From Ipomoea triloba (taxonomy: Eukaryota; Streptophyta; Magnoliopsida; Solanales; Convolvulaceae): a DNA stretch of 64,000 nucleotides. The stretch lies in contig NC_044916.1 in assembly GCF_003576645.1 (NCBI RefSeq), forward strand, positions 7,137,002 through 7,201,001. The letters run 5' to 3'. Under the pieces are notes generated by a model. The model made no database searches. It saw only the letters and a program-made list of their open reading frames with translations, and was not told the DNA's origin. How positions within the stretch are numbered: the first letter of the stretch is position 1; every line of letters starts with the position of its first letter. Positions 50,498 to 63,453 of this stretch are shown here, piece after piece. Position numbers and translations under genes: made by a program.

Positions 50498-51092
50498 GGT
50501 TGTTATAGCATGGAATATGGTTCGAAAACGGCGTCATTTCTTCAAGTAAAGAAACGGAAGTCATTACATTTTAACAAATTCTGTATTTTTGTGTGTTCAT
50601 AATAAAATGAAACTACAGTGTATCTAAAATGAAATTGTGTCGCATATTGTGTTTACATTATCAAATGAAATAAAAACACTGTAGTTAAATCAAAATGATA
50701 TCAAAATGATATTGTACTTGTTTTGTAATAAAATTACAGTGTATATAAAATGAAACTGAATAACAGTTTCACACATTTGAGTGTATATTGTCCAATGAAA
50801 CCGTATATAAATTAGAATTATAATTTAGTGGTGTTATAATAAAACTACAATGTGTATAAAATTAAAGTTAATAACATGTCTCACTATAATAAGACTATTG
50901 TATGTATAACGTCGAATGGAACTGTAGTTAAAACAAAATGAAACTATAGTTGTGCTGAAATAAAACTGAATATGTTATAAGGCAAAGCTAGTTATGCAGA
51001 ACGAGTGTCGTTTCTTTTCATTTAAAAAAGACACCGTTTTGGACCATGGTCCACAATGCTGTGATGGTCCTTACTCCTTAGTAAAATTTGCC
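50498..51092. mobile_element. Mutator-like MITE (family 3, copy 2), 10-bp TSD
   Basis: TATAAATAGC occurs at 50488-50497 and 51093-51102. The right end as reverse complement begins GGCAAATTTTACTAAGG and continues CACAGCATTGTGGACCATGG; the left is GGTTGTTATAGCATGGAATATGG, shortened. Both then share AAAACGG(C/T)GTC. The interior is degenerate repeats of 'AAATGAAACTACAGTGTAT'. No ORF. Confidence 0.75.
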
Positions 51093-51549
51093 TATAAATA
51101 GCTTACTTGACCTACCACAAACCTTATAAGTCTAGCCTAATAAGGATATCAAAAAGTAGGATTTGCTAATTACCACAAAGTAAATCAAAAGATGATAACA
51201 TATTTCTTTCTTTCTTAAGCTAAACCAATTAAATTTCATTCACTTTGCTGCAATCAATGATCACTAAAAAGTAGGATTTACAACTAAGAGCAGCTTCTTG
51301 ATCTCCCATGACCAGAAGGTTGCCAGGCATTTGCATATTAAAAATTAGCGATAACTGGATTTTACAATGTGTATGAATTGCACCCCTCTAAGGGTTCAAC
51401 AATAATACCGACCTACCAACTCATTTAACTCTCGCCTTGAAATTGATTTTTCGTATTGGTATCCCAAAACAACTTGAAAACCTCCCCGGGAACTCCAGGC
51501 AGAAGTAACGTGTGTTCCTGAGGGAGGAAGCAGAAACAAAAAACAAACC

Positions 51550-54500
51550 TCAACACCCCCTTATAATGCTAACGACGTTTTGTCCAATCTGTTCCTTTGT
51601 TTTCTCGCAAATAGGGAGATCACCAATGTACATATCAAAAAAGGCCCCTGGAAAACAAAACCAATAGTAAATGTCATGTGGGCAATTTCTTTCTTAAAAG
51701 TAGTTATCTCAAAGCATCAACTCATGGCTACTCCAAATTTATTTATTAAAAAAAAAAAAAAAAAAAACACTTACTACACAATTCCTTGCTATGAACTGTT
51801 CCAATATGATTACCACCAACTGCACAAACAAAAGACCATTTTTTACAAATCAAAAAACATTAAATTTGCTTACACACATTTTACAGTCAAGTGAGGGAGA
51901 GTGTTACCAAAAAGGTGAAACTAAGGAGTAAGTGAAAGAACAAATCGAACTAAATTACAGAACTAACAAATCTTTAAGAGTATGTGAGCCACTTACTCTC
52001 GGTAATCAGATGTCCATCAGCTGTACGCCGAAAATTGATTGTCGTACCCTAAAGGTTTTATACAAAAAAAATCAATTACGTGATTCTAGAATTAAAAAAT
52101 AAAATAAAAAGGAGAATATAATGCAAGAATAAATGAGTACTTACAACATGTAAAGGGATATCTTGAGAGAAGATTGAACCAAATGTTTGTATGCAGTGAA
52201 AATCAGTCTCAGGATTTGTCTGCAAAACAATAATTGTCAATATAAAAGCGTAGACAACGCTTGCATGAAAAGGAAAAAAAAAAACTCTACCAACAACTAA
52301 CCTTCACCAGTCGAGCTCGAAGGGATTTCTCAAAAGCACTGCAAGAAAATGGCAATTACAGACTTGTATAATAAGAACAGTACATAACAAATGCAAAATT
52401 AATTCCTCATGCCTATCAACTTTACCATATCAAAGTCAAATCAATTGCATCTTCACTTTAGCATTAATAAAAGTTCAAAATAATTACTAGTTCTGAAACT
52501 AGAAGAATGCATAATTTGACTTACTCCCTGACATTTTTAATTTTGATTCCATTGCAGCTAACTACAAGCCTAACGGTCATGTTGATATCCTCCCTGCATA
52601 CATGCAACAAATACACATAAGGCAATAGCAGCATTGTCTTTATGAGTACAAACATTCAAGTAACAAAAGCATTTTACACTAGCCAAAAGTAAATGGCAAA
52701 ACAATGTTTTCATTTTTCGGTAACAAAGATATTGTTAATGCTTGGTAAAAGAATTCCTACTGCCCCACTTGACTGAGGATGATTGGAACCTAGGTCAAGA
52801 CATAATATACACTAGAAATGATACTCTGTAGTCTATAACAACAAATAAATAAACAGAGTCCTCGTTCTGTTAACAAAGTTGTTGAGAGTATTCAAGTACT
52901 ATTTGCAGATACCTCAAAAGATCTTGATAAAACTCATGCTGGCTGTTCAGTTCATACGTGGGAACAGAAGAATATTTTGGACCCAACTTCTGGCAGACAT
53001 CAAAAGGATGAACATCTATAGACAATGCAAAAGCAGATCAAGTGTTTAGGATTAAATTTGGAAAAATGTTATAAGCAACTAACAAGTTTCTGTGCAAGAA
53101 GGGGAACTCACAGAACCCAAAGGCATAAACCTTCAAAGTTTTTATTCTGATTATATTCATAATACGGGACCCAGTTCCAACAAGGACCTGAAATGTACAT
53201 TGAGTTCAATTAGAAGCTTTTCTTAAATATCATTCACAAATAGGAAAATTGGGAAAATGACTGATCACAAGACGCTGAATATCTGCCACACACACCAAAT
53301 ACACTAGATGGATCCTAGGTTCCTCCAAGATGACTGCTCAACTCAAAAGCCTCCTAAAGGGCATACATGAGTATTGATCCTTGCAACACAAGTAATGAAT
53401 GTGTGTATTATATTGAACACCAAAAGCAACCATCTAGGAAAACAGAGTTGAATGAAATTTCTACAGCTTAGGATGCATTTAGTTTGTTTTCCAATTAACT
53501 TGTAAATCCTTCATAGTATATTTTTTCTATTGACCAAACTATTATATACAAATTCCACTTCCAATAGCTACATAAAGAGTACTTCAAGTGCCTCCATATA
53601 TAATAGAAATTAGGAAGCGAGGGCTTCTTGAAATACTGTTGCTCTTTATACTCAATAGTCAATAGACAATCTCCTAATCAAGCCTCAAAATGCTTCAGCA
53701 ATATTCTCTGGAGGAAAACAGCACTCTGGCAAACTAAAATGTTACTATAAATTTGATGATATTATCCCAAATATCTACAGGCAGCACTATAAAGAAACAC
53801 TGCCCATTAAACAATCTGCTCATAGAGTTTAATCTTATTTCCTGCGATAAAGAATAAATATGTTGAATAGTTCCACAGTTGATATGTTTACCTCAGATGT
53901 AAAACTAGAATTATTATCTCCGGCAAATATGTTGTCCAAGATGGCAGGAAACTCAATCCCAGTTCTGGGCTCAACTGCATGTCTAGACCAATTTAAACTT
54001 TGAAAGAAAGAATTAGAGCATCCCCGATGTTCAACTTCACAAGGGCTTTGATCCATAGACATCTGTGTTTCCATAGGAGTAGCTCCCAGAGGAATAGCAA
54101 GTAAATTCCTGGAGCTGATTGCCATACACACCATGCATAGTTAGAGTATAGTCATTGGTATACTTCGCTCATACCTAGGTCAATAGTTTTAAAATTAAAT
54201 AAATGAACAAAAGAGCTTACACATTATCAAACGGTGGCACTAATACAGCTGCTAATGAGAGTGCTGGAATTGACTGAAGATATTTGGATTCTCTAAATAG
54301 TTGCTTTATAGTGAACTTAGAAAGTTTGCTAATTACCACCGGCATTGCAAACTTTCCTCTATAGCTAGATTTGGAAAAGGGAGAAATATTCTGTCCTTGG
54401 ACTAAAGAGTTAGATCTGGCGTGTGATCCATGTTGCTTGCTTGATATTCTAGCATTGATATTTGTATTAGACCCACTTGCAAACCATAGTAGCAGGGCAC

Positions 54501-54678
54501 CAGCAAATTTTGAGAAGCAACTGAAAGCTTCTTGAAGTGCCAGACTTGAATTATCAACAACGGAGTTAATATGATGCAGGAAATTCATTCCAAAACCATA
54601 CGGCACAAGTGGATCCATTGGAAACATTTGAGATGGATCTTTATCAAAATCCATGAAAAGCAACCAATTACTATGCAT
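51550..54678 (-). CDS. FAP2: fatty-acid-binding protein 2 type, chalcone-isomerase fold (10 exons)
   Basis: Plant FAPs share the chalcone-isomerase fold, bind fatty acids and are mostly plastidial. Minus-strand exons read as 54678-54221, 54114-53892, 53187-53112, 53015-52913, 52593-52525, 52338-52302, 52219-52145, 52048-51997, 51819-51775 and 51647-51550. All are GT..AG and in frame, 411 residues. The start ATG is preceded by an in-frame TAG. N-terminal region: NWLLFMDFDKDPSQMFPMDP, then EAFSCFSKFAGALLLWFASG. CHI-fold region from VLVGTGSRIMNIIRIKTLKV onward, with VYAFGFYVHPFD, LVVSCNGIKIKNVRDAFEKS, GTTINFRRTADGHLITE, IGGNHIGTVHSKELCRAFFD and MYIGDLPICEKTKEQIGQNV. Exons 6 and 9 are only 37 and 45 nt. 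Non-coding leader exon(s) probably extend to about 55700. Confidence 0.9.
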
Positions 54679-54978
54679 ATCCAGCTATTGTTCCCAAACC
54701 AACACTTGTATGCAGGGACGGGTAGAAGAATTCAGTTCGAAAAGAATGTTTAATGCAGTAGTGAACACCTGTTGAAGCATTGATGCAAGAAAGTGTTGAA
54801 TTACCTCAAAACAAATAAAATTATACTCCGTATTAAATAAAAACAAACAAAACACTTAGTTGCAGGTAAACAGCACAACAATAGCAGACATATGTAGTCA
54901 ATCATAGTATTATAGACTAATATGAAAGTAATAAACAAATCATTCAACTATCCAAACCCTCCTAGTCCGGAAAAAAAG

Positions 54979-54983
<5 letters not shown>

Positions 54984-55006
<23 letters not shown>
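54984..55006. repeat. poly-A tract in the FAP2 leader region
   Basis: An uninterrupted A-run inside the likely 5' intron of the minus-strand gene. Confidence 0.9.
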
Positions 55007-55009
<3 letters not shown>

Positions 55010-56035
55010 CCCCAGTACTGATAAAAAGACACCAAGACAAGTTTTGATCTGTGAAATATCTACAAAGGAATGAATGAAAAGCAGCTATGCCAAACTATTC
55101 TAAACAAATATTGTCAAGAAAATGACATAAAATAAGTTGTGACTACATAAAGTAGGGTTACTAATTTTCACATATTGGTGGATATTCTCATAACCTCCTA
55201 TTCTAAATGCACAAGGAATTAGTAAAAGTAAAGGATACATTTCTGGGAACAATTTTAAAAAAAATCATTTAGTGAATTTAAACAAAAAAGAAAAGGAAAC
55301 AGATACAATACATAAACAGGCTATTTTACTCATCATTGAGCATTTTCAAATCACAGCATTGGACATTATAATTCCCCAAATTATTGGAAGTCAAATTCCA
55401 GAAAATATCAGCCACCCATAACAATCATGACACTGAAGCAATAGAAGTATGATCTTCAAAAAATAACACAAAAAAGCAAAGCCAATTACAAGAATTCCTT
55501 CAGCCATTGCATCCAGAATTTGAAAGTAAACATCACCAATGAATCAGGAAAATCAAATTCGAGGTAGAATGAGAACAAACCCGGAAAGGAATACGAGATA
55601 TCTAAGTAATCCTTGAAATTGGGCAGACCAATTCACAAGGGTTTCCGTTGCATTCCTCCCCAAAAAATCAGAATGCAATCCAAAAGTAGTTTTTTCGTTT
55701 GTCTTAGGGTTTAGTAGTTTAAGGAGGAGTAAAGCAAGGAATATGCTTAGGGAAGGGAAGGAAAGGAAAAGAGCCCCTTTTCTTTGATTCGGCTAACTAT
55801 CCAGAGCACATGAGAAATTAATCAAATTGTTAGAGATCAACACGAACACGGTGTTCTAAAAGCGATGACGTTTAATCTTCCTCCATCTCCGTAAACTCTT
55901 GACGGCTGCCACTCGCCTTTCCCACGTTACAATTTCATGTATGCCAATTGCCAATTTGCCACAACACCAAAACTTTTCTCCTTTTCTTTTTCTTTTTCTC
56001 AAAAAATACTTATCATTATTTTTTTTGAGTTAATA

Positions 56036-56261
56036 CTCAATTTAGTTATTGACTATACTGATTTTTTTAAATTTAGTTTAAATGTCTTTTGTGTTTAATT
56101 GGGTCTTGGACTTTGATTTTTTTATTTAATTAAGTTCTCAACTATCAGAATCAATGACTAAATCGAGAAAAATCACAATAGTTGAGGACTAAATTGAATA
56201 AAATCATTACAAGTGAGGGCTAAATTGAGTAAAAATCATTGCAGTTGAAGACTAAATTGAG
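56036..56261. mobile_element. small foldback element with 6-bp (or overlapping 9-bp) TSD
   Basis: TTAATA flanks both sides (56030-56035 and 56262-56267). The element starts CTCAATTTAGTTATTGAC and ends with the inverse of CTCAATTTAGTCTTCAAC. The flanks can also be read as a 9-bp GAGTTAATA that overlaps the terminal GAG. The interior has repeated 'AATTTAGTCCTCAACTA.TGTGATTTTT' motifs in both orientations. Confidence 0.65.
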
Positions 56262-56267
56262 TTAATA

Positions 56268-59200
56268 GAGAAAAAATTACCAAGTTATCCTAATAGAGAA
56301 CTCAATTAAGTAAAACATCGTGTAAATGAGAGGTTATTGATTCGAACTTCAATGGGAACATATACTATACTTAACAGGACAATATATACTTAAAAAAAAA
56401 AATGAAAACATCGTTATGCTTAAACATTATGTATTTCTGGTGTGAAATGAGTATATCACTTTTACAATATCTTTGGTGATGGATGCATTCTCATATACCT
56501 AATTTGTACAACATATTTTATAAAAGAAAAATATGGGGAGCAAATTTAAAGGTGTCTACTTTCGTGAACGATATTTCACATATTTGTAATCAAATGTGGG
56601 GACCCCAAAACTACATGCTCAGTTGCTCACTATGTCTCTTTCAAGCATGGGGGTTTCCTTCTACGAAACTGTGCACCTTTGCCAATTTCAGTTTCAGTTT
56701 ATTCTCAAACTTCTTTTCTTTTGCAAACAAACATTTTTACTTTTAAATTATAATTTTGATAAGCATTCAAAATATTACGGAGTATCATTTTGTACAAATT
56801 TATTATACTATATCTAATAGTATTTTAAGTAATATATGTACAATTGTAACGCCAACAGTGATGCTATCAGACCATAAATTCAAACAAAACAAATCTTTTA
56901 CCCTCTAATTATTGTTTGTATAACTCTTGTTAATGTTGGTTTGATGTGAAAAAAAAAAATGCAAACAACTATCATCATCTAAACATTTGTTGTTAACGTA
57001 GCAATATATGTGTTCTTTTTAAACCTTCCAATCATATGTGACTTATAAATTGTATAACTCTTTATTTATTTATTTATTTATTTGATTACTACAATCTAAC
57101 TCTATCTACTGTAGTTGTTTCAGCTAATAATTCTATATTAAAAATGAAAATACATTAAATGATACAAAATTGGATGAAGTGACATCCTCGTTTCCTACAA
57201 AGAAATGTCTTTGCCCTGTTTTTGTGGTCACATTCATATTTGTAGAGAGGTTTCCTTCCTTTCTGTTTGCTTCCTTCTTTTGTCTCACAACAAATGTCTT
57301 TGCACTATTTTTATGGCCACATTCATTGACAACTTTCTTAGATTCATGTCAACTATTCATTTTTGTTTCCTTTTAGAAATTTGGTGTTTATTTTTGATGT
57401 GATGAAAACAAAAATTTCTTGACTTCTCCTGTTCTTGGCATTTTCATGTAAAATTTAACAAGTAAATTAGATTTAGAATATTTTTAGTTTTACAAAGAAG
57501 TACTCAGTTCACAAACAAAAATACTTTAAAGTTGACAAAATTTGATATCAAGTTAACTACCTAATAAGTAACAAATAGTTACTTAATGCTTAACAAATAA
57601 TTTATTTTATTTGAAATTATATTTTTATCCTATTTTATATTTATCTAAACAAAATATAATACTCCAAGCCAACTATATCTCCATTATTAAGCTCTTTCCA
57701 TGAAGTCTTTTAGAATATTCATTCTTATTCAATGGAAGATATATTTGAAATCATATCTATATTTTGTTTCCATATTCTTTATTTATGATTTTAAATATCC
57801 TAAATACATTTTAAAGTTAGATGTTTCAAAATTAATTTTAAAATTGTATCAAAGGTTTTTAGTTTGTATACATTTTTAAAAATTCTTATGCCTTCAAAAT
57901 ATTATTTTTATTAGTCAAAATCTTATTTGGAAACTCTAAAATTATTTTACAAGAATTCAAAATAGAAAATGAGTTGCGGAATGATAGATGGCATGCACTA
58001 GATATCTTTGCTATCATCTTCTTTAGGGTTACTTGTTAGTTGATTAATTTGATTAATATTTTAATTATCTTGATTGATTTATCAACAAGAAATATGTCAA
58101 ACTCATCACCTATAAATAGGACTCATCCTATTAAGCTCAAACCATCCCAATAGCTTCATTCTTCATACATTTTCTACTCATATTTATCTTGGTCTTAAAT
58201 CCTTCTTATTCTTTAACTTTAGAGTCTCTTTGAACCTTTATTTGTGATATACTCCAACTCCATATATAGATCTAATTTCCTTGTAATCTTTGTGGAGTAG
58301 AATATTTTGTCAAGAGACTAGAGAAGTTGTGAGCTTCATTATTGTCATTATTGTATTTGGTATAATTAGCCTTGATTGATTATACCATTGTATCAATTGT
58401 TGGATTAGTCATCAAGATCCATCTTGTAAAGGGTTGTTGAGTGAGTTTGAAATACTCAACGATAGTAGTAGTTGTTTGATTAATTGTTAAAATCATATGT
58501 GATTTTTGTTCGTTATCTAAAATTTGCAAGTATGTGTATAGTTTGTTAGCATGTAAGTTTTGAAAGACCTAACAAGTGTATTCACCAATGATTGGTATTC
58601 ATGGGAATAAGACATTGGCTGAGGAAGGTAAAGGATATTGGAATCCTAAATTCATATGATGAGTTTTAAGTAGTGGTCAGTGGATTAGGCGATTGTCAAA
58701 CTACTACAAGTATATATCAATGTATTCTACTCTCTACTCTTCTTTGTACATTTACTTTTTGCATTTAGTCTTTCAACTTGTTAACATAATTGTATAGGCA
58801 CAAACCTACACTACACAAAACATTTATCTTAGAATAATTGCATAAATCCTTGTTCACCCCCTTTTAGAATATTTGCATATATGCATAAATCCTTATTCAC
58901 CCCTTTAGAATATATTTTGACTAGCACCTACTTGATTATTTGAGTCATCACAAATAGACCACTTTCTAGCTAGCTCATTTTGACAAAAACTCTTAGCTCA
59001 ATACGCCCTCAAATCATTTTAATCCCCCGAAGTTCATCAATGATACTAGAGGGGCAATTCATACTCCCAAAAAAAAAAAAAAAAAAAGCCACAAATCCAT
59101 TTACACAACTCATTTATCGGTGTACCATCAATTGTAACTTTTAAATTGTTCTTTGTGCACTCACATTAACATCAATTTTAATTACATGGTAAGTAAATTT

Positions 59201-59735
59201 TACCAACTTACAAAAATCTCATCTTTATATTAAGCTTATGCAAAATTAAAGATGTTTTTTTTTATCCTAGTGCTGAGCTGGTCTTCAAGTCTTCAAGAGT
59301 GTGGCATCCTCATAAATATCAAAATTGGGACAGGCAAGTACTAGAGCTCCACAAATACATTCTTCACTGACCACTCTGTACCGTATACTTTGGTCAAGAC
59401 TCAAGACAATGCCACCGTCTATGATTCATCTGCCAGCACACCCACATGTTTGTGTCCGACTTTGCTTTTATTTTTTTGGTCTTTTTTTGTGAGCAAAATC
59501 ATAATATATATATATATATATATTGCATGGTTCATATGCAGTCAACCGTTCCCATGCAGTAGCGTGACCTGGTACATTTACATAATTTGGTGTTGCATCC
59601 ACTCCTAAGTGCACCACAAGATACTCATAGTGAACGATTGAACAGTTGACCAAATCTAAGCCATTGATCTCAAGTATTCAATGACTCAGATATGTCCACA
59701 TGGACTCACGAGAAGGGTGAACTCATGAGAACACT

Positions 59736-59800
<65 letters not shown>

Positions 59801-61085
59801 TTGGTGTATCGACTTATTCACCACCAACAGTTTTTTTTCATTATTGCACCACAAACCAACAATTGTGGTACACCACAGTTTACTCAAAAGAAAAATAAAT
59901 CCAAATTAAAAAAAAAATTGACTTAGTTCACCTTATAAGGTGGACCATGTTATAATAACCCGATATTGGCTTACTAGCCTTACTATGTAAATATATTGTA
60001 AATAGTGTTCTCATAAAAATGATTAGTACGTAAAAGTGTTGTTATTATGTAACTTGGGCACGAATTAAGTAGGGCGAATGTTTTGGTTTGACTTAACGTA
60101 AAAGGAAGGAAGCTTTTGCTTTCACGCTGCCTAAGAAGACTCTGTCAAAAGATATCGCCTACTCTTCAAATCCTGGACGGCACCGTCTTATCAGCATCAA
60201 CCTACACATCTCACACGTTTAGAAAAATATAAATATGATTATCACATAATAGTATATGTTGGGATCGACAGACCATTTTTGAAAACGACATTATTAGTGA
60301 AAAATAAGTCCAAAATTTCATTTTGGCATTCTACAACATGACTTGTTAACAAAGAAACAAAAAAGTAAGGACAACCCCAATTAAATTGATCAAATTATTG
60401 ACCTTAAAGGTGCCTCCTATGAGTTAGGGACTGCTCAGGACACCTTATGGTTTGACAAAAAAAATAATAATAATAACCACAAGGTCATAAATTTAAATCC
60501 AACTAATCTTTTAGTCTTCTTGATTTGAACTGGAACTATGAGCCACCTAAGTTAGTTTAGGTCTTTGTGATCTTTTACAATTAAAGCCACAAGGTGAAAT
60601 TTATCGAATACACTCTTAGATAGTTACTGTGAATTTCTGTCCTTACCCAAAAAAAAAAAAAAAAAGGAACAAAAAGGTGGTTGTTGAGATGAAAGACAGG
60701 TGCATGCCAATGCCAATTCCATTTCTGGGAATGTAAGAATGAAGAGGATTTAAAACATTTTGCACACTAATCCCTACTTGATCGTCCGTCACCAATACAA
60801 TAACAAAATAACACAAATGTATAGCCAGTGCAGCAGTCCATATACAACTCTTACATTGAGCCAGCCTGTGATCAAATAATTACACCAATGAACAGCCAAA
60901 TAAAACGACAGCCAATCCTCCTCGCTGGAGAAGAGCAGCAGGTTATAAAAGAATCAACTTCTTTGATATGGGGCAGCAAACTAAACAAAACTTTTAACCT
61001 GTATCAAACGCCAAAAGCCTATCTTTCCGTACCAAAACTCCGCGCATCTTTTTCCAATATATCAACATTTCTCCTTTGTAGATTG
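56268..61085. other. intergenic DNA between FAP2 and GPA1, no gene seen
   Basis: AT-rich, short spurious ORFs only. It contains (TTTA)n at about 57062-57082, A-runs near 59069 and 60647, and a long (AT)n at 59740-59794. At about 59925-59962 GTTCACCTTATAAGGTGGACCATGTTATAATAACCC (split here: GTTCACCTTATAAGG then TGGACCATG) is a relic end of MITE family 3. Confidence 0.6.
59740..59794. repeat. (AT)n microsatellite
   Basis: About 27 AT units. Confidence 0.95.
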
Positions 61086-63453
61086 TCACAACAAACCCGC
61101 TTCAAATAGGTTTCTCCTTCTCAACGTCTCGTCTACCAGTTTGAAAGTCTTCTTTACAAGCTTCTGGTCAAGGGCCGTGGTTCTATAGATTTTAAAAACC
61201 CGGTCCACACAATCAGGGGCAGTGTTCTGGAAATACGACTCTTCAAATTTCTTTTTAACGAACCTAAGTGTACATCACCAAAAGATGGAATGAATACCCA
61301 TTCAGCACATCAGCTTTTAGACAAGATAATAAAACAAATATGGTAAATAATATTAAAATTATTTAACACAGTGAATATCTTGTCTGAGACTTATTGCAGT
61401 CCTAAATGCTACCTCCTGCACTGGCATAACAGTTTCAATATAGCTAAGTATAAGAATTACGTAGATATTAACAACACATAATAGCAGCATAGGACTTAAA
61501 AGAAATGAGCTCCAATGAACCCAGAAATACTGCAAGTAAAATCTTCCCCAAATGTAATCATGATAGCACAACAAAATGCTTACTCGTATGCATGTTCAAT
61601 CTCTTGTTTTCCTGAGGAAACTGGCTGGTAATCTTTAAACCACTCACATACATTGAGAGGCACCTAGAAACAAAGAATGTCAAAATGCCGACCTAATGGG
61701 TCTGACAAAACAATGTTCATGAATAACACGTACTTACTTTCAGAACCTTCTTTTCAAATAAATCAAATTTGTTGAGAAATAACATGAATGATGTTTTCTG
61801 CACAGTAAAATGCAAAGTTCAGCAAACCTGCTTTATAGAGGAACCGTAACCATGATAAAGGAGCAAATATATACAAAAATGAAGCCAAGCAAGCAAGATG
61901 AATATAGAATTCAAATAAAGAACAAAGCCAGAGACTCACTAACATGTTATAAACATACCTCAAAACATGGCTGTTTCAGAATCCACTCAAAGAGTTCTTT
62001 GCTCTCCATCATCCGATTCTTGTTTTCATCCTCAAATAGTGTCTGATCATACCTGACACAATAAACATTTAAGTAAATCCACGTATAGGTCTTCCATGCA
62101 TGATAAGATAACTATTCACATAGTCCAAACTTTAAGTCTGTGTCAATGATTTCTTTGATTCTTTCTCATTAATACATTACTCCACAACAGCTAAACTCAT
62201 AAATCTCCAAGAATCATAAATCTTTCAAGCAAAAAACTAGACAGCACAGGAAGAGAAGTCTTACTCACTAATAGCAGCACAAAATATTACAGCTGTGACA
62301 CCCTCAAATAGATGGATCCACTTTCTTCTTTCATTTCTCTGACCTCCAACATCAAAAAGACGATATACTTCACCACTCTTTTTATTCTCCCCAACTGGGC
62401 TGCAGATATTTTGAGAGTTACTAAGATATATATTGCACAAATAAAGATAAACAAACCATAAATAGTTCTTTTTAATTACAATAACAAGCAAAGAATGTAT
62501 GACTTCAGTACTCGTTAGAATACCGACATATAAAAAGAATGGTTTTATTATTTTGCACCTTGGTTCAGCCATACAAGCAGGAAATAATGTATGTAGCATT
62601 ATAAGAATGAACAATAGCACCAGAAAAGAGCCCCAATTTTCGAGTTGTGCAAAAAGTAAAACCTAATGATGAAAATTGAAAACCCAAGCAAGACCAGCTT
62701 CATGACCAAACTACATAACCAACTCATTTAACAATGCTCAAGCAGCACAGTACACTTTAGTGTCCAAGCACATAGTTCAAAGTATTATGTATACCATGAT
62801 GCATTACTACATGAAAACTAGGCTGCAACCTTGGATTTTTCTTATAACTAGAATCAATCATCAACAGGTCACATTTAGCTAAAAGTAAACATATTAAAAA
62901 AAATTAATAATAAATGCACAGTATAAGGTGTAATGATAGTCCATTTCAATGAGCAATGATACTTCCGCCTGCCCATTAACATACTAATGTAAATGTTATG
63001 ATTTACATGAACAAAGAAACATAACTTACTAGAGGGTAATCAGTTCTACTTAATGATTGTTTTTATAACAGAATCAAGCCAGCCACATTCACATTTGCCA
63101 CATTTTTCAATTTTCTGGACAGAATAAATAAAGTAGACTTATCAAAGATAGTTCCCGCTAAAGTGAACAAGCATGGACACATTAGTTCATAAAAATAAAC
63201 AATTTAACTAAACAAATGGTAAGCCAAAAAAAATCTAAGTTGCAATTCATTTAATAGAAATGGAGAAAAGTATGCAATGAGAATATTGAAATTGTGAAAA
63301 CTAAAATGGTTTAGTGGATCTTTTCTTTCCTTCTTATTTATTTATTTCTCCCCTAGCTGAGAAAGGAAATACATGAGACTATAACGGTAGAAGTCACCTG
63401 AACTGGATTTCAACAACGCCAGTCGTTCGAACACGGGCATATAGGATATCATC
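61086..63453 (-). CDS. GPA1: heterotrimeric G-protein alpha subunit, 3' half (6 exons; 5' exons outside window)
   Basis: Plasma-membrane GTPase of heterotrimeric G-protein signalling. Minus-strand exons read as 63453-63398, 62399-62265, 62052-61959, 61797-61738, 61663-61584 and 61263-61086, in frame, 200 C-terminal residues of a family usually near 380-390. Seen: switch I YARVRTTG with the Arg that is the usual toxin-modified and catalytic residue; G3/switch [16 protein letters not shown] with the catalytic Gln; G4 FLNKFD; G5 region YRTTALDQ; and the C-terminus [11 protein letters not shown], which lacks the Cys modified by pertussis toxin, as in other plant GPA1. The P-loop and the N-terminal lipidation site must lie beyond 64000, since no further exon is recognisable in 63454-64000. 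Exon sizes follow the known plant GPA1 pattern as I recall it. Confidence 0.95.
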
